Shown here piece after piece: positions 55,220 to 64,000 of a stretch of 64,000 nucleotides of DNA. The notes under the pieces are model-generated. The model was not told the DNA's origin and did not search any database. It saw only the letters and a list, made by a program, of their open reading frames with translations. How positions within the stretch are numbered: position 1 is the stretch's first letter; every line of letters begins with the position of its first letter. The DNA comes from Scylla paramamosain. Its lineage: Eukaryota; Arthropoda; Malacostraca; Decapoda; Portunidae. The stretch covers positions 6,126,501-6,190,500 of the forward strand of contig NC_087158.1 in the NCBI RefSeq assembly GCF_035594125.1, written 5' to 3'. The position numbers and the translations under genes were made by a program.

Positions 55220-55808
55220 GTTTGTGAGCCAAGTATACTGATCATTACACTATCATTTGTAGTTTTAATATGTAATTTAGATCAAGGACAGTGCAGTGAT
55301 AGAGGAAAAATTATTCACTAGATTTTTTCAGAGAAGTTTTATGACATAAAGGATTAATTGAACGATCAGTATATATATTGGCTCACTAGCTGCATCTCTT
55401 TAACACAGAAAGCTTTCACTAATTATCTTGGCCCAATTCATTAAGTGCATCGCTGTTGTGGGAGGGAAGATATGCAGTGTTTCCCTGCCATCTGTGGGAG
55501 TTACATTCCAGAGCCTCCTGCAAATAGTTAAAATCTGTGAATATGGGAAACCATCCTTATAAGGATCAGAACTACCTATATTTATAGTTTAAACCTTAAA
55601 CTATGCATCTCACATTTACTAAGCAATTCACTTTAAGACAATAAAAAACAGTTATTATACGTATAGTACATGATATTTTAATTAAAAAATACAGTGCACT
55701 ATAAAATAAAAGGGGAATAAGTTGATATGTACAATAAACCCTTCATATAATGAACTTCTATTTACCAAATTTCAGATATAACAACCTATTTAAGGCTGCT
55801 GTCTGCTG

Positions 55809-55913
<105 letters not shown>

Positions 55914-56076
55914 ATACACATATATAGCAAATTTTCATCTCAAGTGACCCACTCTCCCCCCATATGTGTTCGTTATATCTTGGGTTACTGTAATTTATAA
56001 CTGAAAGAATAATTTGGGCTCTTTGGGCTGAAAGACTGAGCTGGTGGTGACACCTGGCAACTCTGAAAACTCCCCA

Positions 56077-56095
56077 TTAGTTAGGTTAGGTTAGG
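56077..56095 (+). repeat. Short interstitial TTAGG run
   Basis: TTAG followed by three perfect TTAGG units. TTAGG is the ancestral arthropod telomere repeat. Three units is too short to be a telomere remnant with any certainty and may be chance. Confidence 0.5.
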
Positions 56096-56159
56096 GAAAA
56101 CTCTGCAAATATGCAAAACCATGAATATGTGAGGGAATGCTGATATATGCTATCTCTTA

Positions 56160-56510
56160 TTTGTTGTAGATGTATTCCATTCTATTGGCATAGAACAATA
56201 GGAAAATGGCATCAAGGAAGTAGGGATGCCACCAAACTTTATGAGACTAGACATAACCTTGCACATAGAATTGCTGAACATAAAGGTATTTTTCCTTGAA
56301 CTAATAATCAACCAGCTGTTCCATCATTTTCAGCAATAAGTTCCCATTCACATGAACATGATCATCCCTTTTTGTGACAAAGATTTCAGAATACTACACA
56401 AGACAGAGTCCAATATGGATACAAAATTATTAGAGGCAATATATATTAAACACATAAATCCAGTACTGAATAATAACTTAACATCAAGTCAATCACATAT
56501 TGTAAGATAA
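56160..56510 (+). pseudogene. Penelope-like element relic, GIY-YIG C-terminal end
   Basis: Broken reading frames give pieces characteristic of the C-terminal endonuclease of Penelope-like retroelements: HNLAHRIAEHKG at 56,252-56,287 (the helix after the GIY-YIG core, with Arg and Glu), a middle part with PSFSAISSHSHEHDHPF, and a clean tail from about 56,373 that reads DFRILHKTESNMDTKLLEAI then YIKHINPVLNNNLTSSQSH and stops at 56,508-56,510. The GIY and YIG half upstream is too decayed to read. At least two frameshifts or stops separate the pieces. The tail is unlike that of the element at 62.0-62.6 kb, so two Penelope-like families are present. Confidence 0.68.
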
Positions 56511-56755
56511 TGTTTTGGAGGCCCGTTCCAATACCATTATCATAGTGTTAGGAACCCAACTATTTCAGTCCCTCTCTCATTGCCATACAGGCAAGATGTG
56601 TGTGGATACTTATTGTTTTCTGTCAATCCAGTTTATAATCTTGGTGCTTGTAGCGTTTTGTTTTTTTGTGTGTAGTGCCATATGATGTGAATTTTATACA
56701 ACTTTTACATAGTATTTTATTGTTTTTTTTAGCTTGAAGGTGCCTGCAGAAATAG

Positions 56756-57643
<888 letters not shown>

Positions 57644-57837
57644 ACACGCACTGTAATGATGGAACAGTATTTTTCTGTATGTCACAACTAGATAAGTGTA
57701 ATCAACTTGGTTAACACACACACACATACAAGTATTTTTGGGGGCTTCAAGGAAGAGGATCTCAATGTAGCTCATACAAATACATGAATGTGGATAACTA
57801 AAGAAGAAAATGTGAAAATACAAGAAGCTTAACAGTG

Positions 57838-58600
57838 ATGATAAAGGCATGGAAGGAAGAAACAGAAGTGGGTGGTGACAATGTAAAAAAGATATCCAGT
57901 GATATAATAGAGATGGAAAGGGAAAAAGAAAACAAAGAACTGAGAAGAGGTGACAAAAATAGTGGACTTAAATAAGAAATACTGTGAAGAGATTAAGAAA
58001 CTCAAGAAAGAGAATGAAGAATTAAAGAAAACTTTGCAAGAGAGGTTAGGGTTGGAGGAGTGAGAGTTAGTTACAGAGGAAGTCAAAGGTTGGAAAGAGA
58101 GAGAACAGCAAAAGGTGGACATGGAGGACATAACAAGGCAACAGCAACAGAAACAACAAGGATATGGAAAAGCAAGTGATTAAAATAATAAAGGAAAAAA
58201 GTAATCTTGTGAGAAACACAGTACAGAGAAAGATGTGTATGGTGGTATTTGGGGTCAAGGAAAAGAACCTACCCATGAAAACAGCTAGAGAGAAAGAAGT
58301 GAAAAGAACTAAGGAAATTATAGCAGAAGTGGCAGAGGAAGGAGAGGAGAGAGTCGAACAAATTGAAGAGGTTTACAGGATCGGAAAGTATGACAAAAAT
58401 AGAACAAAGCCAATGTAAAACAAGAATCATGTCACAAATAGCAGCAGAACATGTCTTGCAAAGAACAGGAAAATTGGCAAAAGCAAAAGGATTGAAGGAA
58501 ATATGGATAAAAAGAGACATGAACGAAGAATAGAGAAGTAAACTAAAAGTCAAAAAATGAATAGAGAACACAGGAAAGTTGTGGACATGAAAGTAAGGAA
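57838..58600 (+). pseudogene. Non-LTR retrotransposon ORF1 remnant (coiled coil plus RRM-like domain)
   Basis: Pieces in three frames read as one ORF1 protein. An ATG at 57,838 opens [20 protein letters not shown] and a stop follows at 57,973. Another frame gives a Lys/Glu-rich coiled coil, CEEIKKLKKENEELKKTLQE, with a stop at 58,061. A third, near 58,164-58,418, gives MVVFGVKEKNLPMKTAREKE and VEEVYRIGKY-like text, and after a shift continues MSQIAAEHVLQRTGKLAKAK then EIWIKRDMNEE-stop-RSKLK to about 58,560. Basic-rich ORF1 proteins with this layout bind element RNA. A WIKRD block followed by a broken EER is typical of such RRM-like domains. The endonuclease frame begins within 50 bp, as expected for ORF2. 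The copy is dead. Confidence 0.65.
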
Positions 58601-59780
<1,180 letters not shown>

Positions 59781-59925
59781 CAAAAAATAAAAAGGTGGAG
59801 AAACAAGGGGAAAGGGAGATGAATGAACAGAAGGTAGCCAAAATCAAATTTGTACATTTGTGTGTGTTTGCATTTGTTTCTTATTTGTATTTTCACAGAT
59901 TGACCCAAATCTAAATTACCATTTT

Positions 59926-60072
<147 letters not shown>

Positions 60073-60087
60073 CAAATACCTACTAAC

Positions 60088-60564
60088 CTGGAACCTCCTT
60101 GATGATAAATTGGCTGGGATCAGCAGGGTGAACTGTGGCAGAAGTTTGGTGCATGGCAAATATGGCTTCAGGATGAGTAAATGGAGAGGCAGGAGGAAGT
60201 GATGGTTGTGGGGAGATGATGAGTGAGCAGAAGGTGAGAAGGATGAGGAGAAAAAAGGTGATGGTGCAGAGAATGATGAGGAATGGACTAATGGGGAAGG
60301 GGAAATGTGAGATAATTTTGAGGACTGGAAGGCAGTAATAACAGGTGGTGTAGTGCTGAGGTGAGTATGGTCTGAGGCATGGCCAGGAGCTGCTGTATGA
60401 CCAGATTGCTGAGTTTCCAGTGAAAGTGTCTGGCCAAGAGTTGGAGATCTGGCAGAGAAGCTGTGGCCAGAGGAAGGAGGCTTGGCTGCTGCACCAGACC
60501 CATAGACCACATCTTTGGAGTGGCTTTGGCCTTGAGGTGCAGCCAGGTAGCTGTAGCTCACCAC
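60088..60564 (-). CDS. Candidate exon encoding a Ser/Pro-rich protein segment
   Basis: A 477-bp, relatively GC-rich block on the - strand lies between a good acceptor (TTTTCTCTGGCAG, AG at 60,565-60,566) and a good donor (CCAG-GTTAGT, GT at 60,086-60,087). From the acceptor it reads VVSYSYLAAPQGQSHSKD, then a low-complexity Ser/Pro/His/Thr-rich stretch such as LVHSSSFSAPSPFFSSSFSP. Near 60,204 the protein-like text moves to another frame (SLPPASPFTHPEAIFAMHQT, ending FIIKEVPG at the donor). The change falls in a CCCC run, so it may be a one-base sequencing error; otherwise the exon is broken. Low complexity with no catalytic motif suggests a disordered regulatory region. I do not recognise the gene. 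Confidence 0.45.
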
Positions 60565-61335
60565 CTGCCAGAGAAAAGCTTTTTTAACCTCACTGCCTGC
60601 CAGGGAAGAGCTTTTTTTATTTCCATTTTAATCTTACATGATTAAGGTCATATGATTAATAGTTATACCATCATCTGTATATCTAGCCTGGAGGTTGAGA
60701 TGTGATGGAATGATTCCAAATGTGAATGTATACCATATTAAATCCTTGTCTCTACTTTCCTCGAAATGAGATCCATGGGCCTTGTAAAAAAAAGTTGGGA
60801 GTCCAATCTTTTAAAACTAGTAACTCTAATATTAGAGATTTGAGAGACAGAATGAAGCATAATTAAAGCTTTGATAAGCATTTATAAATCTGTACATTCT
60901 TTCAATTTTTTTTCACCATTTTTGAATGGCATATTGGAGTGATTTGAGTCAGAAATAACAATTTTGAACACTTTTGTTTCTATTTGTTGGTAATGTGTAA
61001 TACCACTGATGAGAGACAAACTTTGTGCTTGGAAGGAAAGAACTGACACCCTTGCTCTATAAATTCTGCTTCACTGCATGCCACAAGTTTCATAATTTAT
61101 ATCAGAACTATTTCTAGACTAACCACTTCATAAGCATAATCATTTTGTCATCACAGTTTTCACTATGCTGCCTTATCACCATTGTGCTACAGTGATCTCA
61201 GATGCTTCTGATTTCATAATGAAAGTTAGGGTTCACTTTAAAACCAGTTGACAACTGATAGTCTAAATTCCAATCCAAGAAATGAATTTTGTATCATCAA
61301 TGAATGAAAGTGCTTGATTGTTCTACAAGTTTGGT
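60565..61335. other. No gene or repeat recognised
   Basis: AT-rich mixed sequence. A roughly 30-bp imperfect direct repeat (CCTGCCAGAGAAAAGCTTTTTT and CCTGCCAGGGAAGAGCTTTTTT) sits at about 60,564-60,620 just upstream of the exon acceptor on the - strand, doubling its pyrimidine tract. Nothing else stands out. Confidence 0.5.
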
Positions 61336-61571
61336 GAGGATTGAGGTTGCTGGTTAGTTCTGGGGAGTAGATTAGTAAAATTCTGAAGAAGTATTTTTTA
61401 ACTGTCTTCACCCAGGAAAACATGCAGAAAATGCTGGATAGTGAGATTTTTAGAGCAGAAGAGAATGAGAAGCTGAAAGATATTACCATAATTAAGGAGA
61501 TAGTGGAACAGGTGATAGATAGGCTAAGAAAGTTCAAGACACCAAGACCAGATGAAATATATCCCAGAGTA
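61336..61571 (+). pseudogene. CR1-like reverse transcriptase, N-terminal part (left of insertion)
   Basis: The first homologous stretch is TAGATTAGTAAAATTCTG at about 61,369. It decodes to FLTVFTQENMQKMLDSE, EIVEQVIDRLRKFKTPRPDE and IYPRV, the region just before the RT fingers. The last codons (TAT CCC AGA GTA) are repeated at the far side of the nested element, where the protein resumes as YPRVLKECKEVISELL. The fragment is truncated on its left, with no endonuclease attached. It matches the fragment at 44,749-45,250. Confidence 0.8.
61559..61571 (+). repeat. Target-site duplication, left copy
   Basis: ATATCCCAGAGTA, repeated exactly at 62,875-62,887. Thirteen bases of the host retrotransposon were duplicated on insertion of the Penelope-like element. 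Confidence 0.88.
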
Positions 61572-61793
61572 GTTGTGTTTAGGAAGGGGGATAAAAACTC
61601 AGGGAGGAGTTAGGATTCTTTTAATCTCTAACGTTTCGGCTGAATAGCCATCCTCAGAGAGACTGATTTACATGAGTGAAAACACACTATTTATAACAAC
61701 ATACAAAATTTTCTCATTTGACATTCGTACAGAGTATTGCCATCCTGGCGTGTACCTCACCTAATTTTATTTTCCTAGTCAGGAAGTTGTTGC
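61572..61793 (-). repeat. Penelope-like inverted terminal repeat, left arm
   Basis: Starts GTTGTGTTTAGGAAGGGGGA and ends TTTTCCTAGTCAGG. It is the reverse complement of 62,641-62,852 with few differences. It holds the better-preserved hammerhead-like motif on the - strand. Confidence 0.9.
61623..61664 (-). ncRNA. Hammerhead-ribozyme-like motif, core intact
   Basis: On the - strand, in order: AGTCTCT (stem I 5' arm), CTGAGGA (matches the CUGANGA core), one extra T, GGCT-ATTC-AGCC (4-bp stem II), GAA, then ACGT-T and AGAGATT (stem I 3' arm). Stem I pairs over 7 positions including one G-U. Stem III would be only ACGU, a self-complementary word, as in the minimal type I ribozymes reported in Penelope-like elements, some of which act as dimers. 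Predicted cleavage is after the T following ACGT. The extra base before stem II departs from the textbook fold, so activity is not assured. Confidence 0.55.
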
Positions 61794-61986
61794 TGCAAAT
61801 TCTGAACGCTCTTAAGTAAAAAACAATAATCACACCAGATTTGACTCTCATGCTGTGGGCTGAAAGGTAGTGAATGAAATCGTCCTTATTGGACGTTCAT
61901 TCACTACCCACAGCATGAGAGTCAAATCTGGTGTGATTATTTATTTTTACTTAAGAGTGTTCAGAATTTGCAGCAACAACTTCCTA
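61791..61986. repeat. Inner foldback of the Penelope-like element
   Basis: The arm 61,791-61,887 (GGAAGTTGTTGCTGCAAATT through TGCTGTGGGCTGAAAGG to TGAATGAA) is the reverse complement of about 61,895-61,986, with a small loop near TCGTCCTTATTGGACG. Small gaps and a few substitutions separate the arms. Together with the outer arm this means the whole left end, 61,572-61,887, is a reverse copy of two pieces that are about 650 bp apart on the right. Confidence 0.85.
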
Positions 61987-62001
61987 GAGCAAGAAATATG
62001 A

Positions 62002-62649
62002 TATATCATATCAACTTTCAAAAAGCTGGGTTATCCTGAAGGGTTCCTTGTTAGGCTTAAGAATAAGGCAAAGAAAATAACAATTGAAAACAAAGAGAAT
62101 AAAGATCCCTGTACAACCAGCGAAAGAGAGAGGTATATATGTGTACCAAATTCGGACAAGGCTTCCATAATTAATAAATATTTGTCTAGAACAGGATTAA
62201 AAATAGCAACATTAGCGGGAGAGAAAATTGGTGAGCTAATGAGGACTAAAGACACCGGACTTGTTTATAATAACAGCGTAGTGTACAGCATACCATGCAA
62301 AGATTGTACAAAGCAGTACATAGGAGAAACAGGCAGGGGAATTAAAACAAGAATAGCAGAGCATAGGAAAGATGTTTTAAAACACAACACATCAAACTCC
62401 CTTGTATTGCACATAGAAAAATGTAAACACCTATCAAAATGGGAAGAGGCTAAAGAAATTAAAGTTGGATTGAAGAAAAGAATGAGAAAAGCTATAGAGG
62501 CAGCCCTCATAACAACTAGGGAAGTCATTAACCACAGAGAAAGTTTTATCAGGTGGGCGGGTAATTCCGCCAGATTGGCCCTCAGGTCAGGTACAAGGAA
62601 AATCCCCAGTAAAGGCTCGTCATGTAGGCGGATAATGCCACCTGACTAG
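62002..62649 (+). CDS. Penelope-like protein C-terminus with GIY-YIG endonuclease
   Basis: Open from the codon after TGA at 61,999 to TAG at 62,647, 215 codons. There is no proper ATG start, because the upstream protein is missing. Near the start it reads TFKKLGYPEGFLVRLKNKAK, the link after the RT thumb in this family. A segment with RYICVPNSDKASIINKYL follows. Then comes VVYSIPCKDCTKQYIGETGR with GIKTRIAEHRKDV: the Cys pair, YIGET core, catalytic Arg and the EHR helix of the GIY-YIG nuclease that nicks target DNA. The tail has LVLHIEKCKHLSKWEEAKE and ends RRIMPPD. One frame upstream, NMIYHIN ends next to the TGA, so a one-base shift broke the frame near 62,000. The domain itself looks intact. 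Confidence 0.8.
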   Translation, partial: YIISTFKKLGYPEGFLVRLKNKAKKITIENKENKDPCTTSERERYICVPNSDKASIINKYLSRTGLKIATLAGEKIGELMRTKDTGLVYNNSVVYSIPCKDCTKQYIGETGRGIKTRIAEHRKDVLKHNTSNSLVLHIEKCKHLSKWEEAKEIKVGLKKRMRKAIEAALITTREVINHRESFIRWAGNSARLALRSGTRKIPSKGSSCRRIMPPD

Positions 62650-62852
62650 GAAAATAAAATTAGGTGAGGTACACGCCAGGATGGCAATACTCTGTACGAA
62701 TGTCAAATGAGAAAATTTTGTATGTTGTTATAAATAGTGTGTTTTCACTCATGTAAATCAGTCTCTCTGAGGATGGCTATTCAGCCAAAACGTTAGAAAT
62801 TAAAAGAATCCTAACTCCTCCCTGGGTTTTTATCCCCCTTCCTAAACCCAAC
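62641..62852 (+). repeat. Penelope-like inverted terminal repeat, right arm
   Basis: Starts CCTGACTAGGAAAATAAAAT, overlapping the stop codon of the coding region, and ends CCCCCTTCCTAAACCCAAC. Pairs with 61,572-61,793. Confidence 0.9.
62760..62801 (+). ncRNA. Hammerhead-ribozyme-like motif, damaged copy
   Basis: Same layout as the left copy: AGTCTCT, CTGAGGA at 62,767-62,773, T, GGCT-ATTC-AGCC, then AAA in place of the core GAA, ACGTT and AGAAATT. The core G is changed to A and stem I has one mismatch, so this copy should not cleave if the fold is correct. Confidence 0.5.
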
Positions 62853-62874
62853 TACTTGTCAACATGAACAGTTC

Positions 62875-62887
62875 ATATCCCAGAGTA
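62875..62887 (+). repeat. Target-site duplication, right copy
   Basis: ATATCCCAGAGTA, identical to 61,559-61,571. The host RT frame resumes directly from it. Confidence 0.88.
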
Positions 62888-64000
62888 CTTAAGGAATGCA
62901 AAGAAGTTATTAGTGAACTGTTAGTTTCTGCCTTTAGGAAATCACTTGAGATACCGGTAATGTGGAGGCAAGTGAATATAGTACCCAGCTTTAAGAAAGG
63001 AGATTTAAGCTTAACTTCTGTTGTAGATAAAATAATGAAGTCTGTAATAGTAAAGAACATTAGGGAACATTTAGACAAACATAACTTGATAAATTGGTCA
63101 CAGCATAGCTTCACAAAGGGGAAGTCTTACCTGACAAACTTGTCAAGATTTTACTGTAAAGTTTACATGGCAGGAGATAATGGTGATAGTTATGACATCC
63201 TATATCTGGACTTCAGTGAAGTGTTTGACAAGGTACCCCATCAGAGGCTCCTGAGAAAGGTTAGGGCACACGGAATAGATGGGAAGGTGTTAGGGTGGAT
63301 AAGGTTGTGGCTAAGTGACAGGCGACAGAGTCGTAATAAACAGCTCTAAATCCGAGTGGGATTAAGTAATTAGTGGGGTGCCACAGGGATCAGTATAAGA
63401 GCCATTGATGTTTTTAATATACATCAGTGACTTGGATAGTGGAATTAGTTGTGACGTTAGCAAATTTGAGGATGACACGAAGATAGGTAGATTAATTAGA
63501 TTAGAACTGGATGCCATCCCCTTGCAGGCAGATTTGGATAGGATGAATGAATGGACAGACAGATGGCAAATGCAGTTTAATATCAAAAAATGCAAAGTAC
63601 TTAGCATAAGTAGAGGAAATCCACACAGAAGGTACACAATAAACAATGAACCTCTGGTAGGTTTAGGGTACAAAAAAAATTTAGAATTTATAGTTAGCTC
63701 TAAATTCCATTTAAGAAAGCAATGCATAGAGGCCAGAAACAGGGCAAATAGGATATTAGGATTTATTTTTAAGAGTGTTAAAAGTAGAAGTCCCGAAGTA
63801 ATATTAAAGTTATATTTGGTGCTGGTCAGACCTCATCTATATTATGCTGTGCAGTTCTGGTCCTCCATATTACAGAAAGTATATAGGTCTTTTGGAATCA
63901 ATACAAAGGAGAATGGCTAAAAGGATACAAGGAGTGAGGAGTATTCCTTACAAAGAGAGATTGAAGCTGTTAAATTTACATTAAGAGAGATGTAGGTTAA
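62875..64000 (+). pseudogene. CR1-like reverse transcriptase, main part, runs off the window
   Basis: Polymerase of a CR1-group non-LTR element that copies its RNA at a nicked target. Blocks in order: YPRVLKECKEVISELL, VNIVPSFKKGDLSLTSVV, INWSQHSFTKGKSYLTNL, ILYLDFSEVFDKVPHQRLL (first catalytic Asp at about 63,209), KVLGWIRLWLSDRRQ, VISGVPQGSV, FEDDTKIGRL (catalytic Asp pair at 63,471-63,476; the usual Ala is Glu), NEWTDRWQMQFNIKKCKVLS, LVRPHLYYAVQFW, IQRRMAKRIQGVRSIPYKER. Defects: roughly 10 residues (the NYRPV block) are missing between FKKGD and SLTSVV, a frameshift near 63,330, stops at 63,363 and 63,396, a frameshift near 63,880, and a stop near 63,980. It is interrupted on the left by the Penelope-like element. 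Confidence 0.88.

Larger units (their letters stand above)
61572..62874 (+). mobile_element. Nested Penelope-like element, 5'-truncated
   Basis: Bounded by a 13-bp target-site duplication and inserted into a CR1-like RT. It has inverted terminal repeats of about 215 bp (61,572-61,793 and 62,641-62,852), a second inner inverted repeat (61,791-61,986), and the C-terminal part of one protein with a GIY-YIG domain. The RT portion that precedes GIY-YIG in complete elements is missing, so this copy cannot move by itself. Terminal repeats in inverted orientation are a known arrangement for Penelope-like elements. Right of the repeat are 22 extra bases (TACTTGTCAACATGAACAG then TTC) before the duplication. 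Confidence 0.85.

Noticed and set aside
56077..56095. Telomere remnant
   Set aside because: Only three to four TTAGG units lie inside a candidate transposon. Chance or simple slippage is sufficient.

Overview
The window looks like non-coding and repeat-rich DNA from an animal nuclear genome. Long pure dinucleotide arrays (AT, CT and GA runs of 100-330 bp), CR1-like non-LTR retrotransposons, Penelope-like elements and a short TTAGG run together suggest an arthropod, most likely a decapod crustacean. That assignment is inference; no species-diagnostic gene is present. I see no bacterial-style genes, tRNA, rRNA or CRISPR array.

Bases 1 to 53,487 are one AT-rich satellite domain, broken only by a 0.5 kb retrotransposon fragment at 44,749-45,250. 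The basic unit is a monomer of about 90-100 bp, recognisable by a run like AAAAACACTCAAAA, then TTTTGGTAATGT, a middle like CCATATAGAGTG, a GCATGC-type hexamer and TTTTAGCGTTTTGGTA. Twelve diverged monomers (one short, one an A/T-only linker) form a higher-order repeat of about 1.05-1.15 kb, whose best landmark is GGTACCTATGAAGATGAA. Orientation is called + when the monomer reads AAAAACACTCAAAA on the top strand. By that rule 1-3,900 is +, 3,901-44,748 is mainly -, and 45,251-53,487 is +. Within the - block, five segments of about 430-480 bp are flipped to + (near 13.9, 21.8, 28.1, 35.6 and 39.9 kb). The first four mark a super-repeat of about 6.3-7.9 kb. The stretch 42,421-44,748 has the same monomer but no higher-order register and is the most diverged part.

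From 53,488 onward the sequence is ordinary intergenic or intronic DNA. It holds two candidate protein-coding exons (54,458-54,589 on +, 60,088-60,564 on -), six dinucleotide arrays, a possible short DNA transposon (55,470-56,147), a Penelope-like relic (56,160-56,510) and a local tandem duplication around two (TA)n tracts (56,756-57,643). A decayed non-LTR retrotransposon 5' half follows (ORF1 coiled coil plus RRM-like part, then an AP-type endonuclease, 57,838-59,664).

The right end (61,336-64,000) is a decayed CR1-like reverse transcriptase split by a nested Penelope-like element (61,572-62,874). That element has a 13-bp target-site duplication, long inverted terminal repeats, a readable GIY-YIG domain of 215 codons, and a hammerhead-ribozyme-like fold in each terminal repeat. 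The left copy keeps the full core; the right copy has lost it.

The observations most worth following are the multi-level satellite architecture with recurrent internal inversions, the roughly 41-kb inverted block whose right edge carries a retrotransposon fragment, and the nested Penelope-like element with its ribozyme-like repeats and chimeric inverted arm. All identity and similarity statements are by eye.
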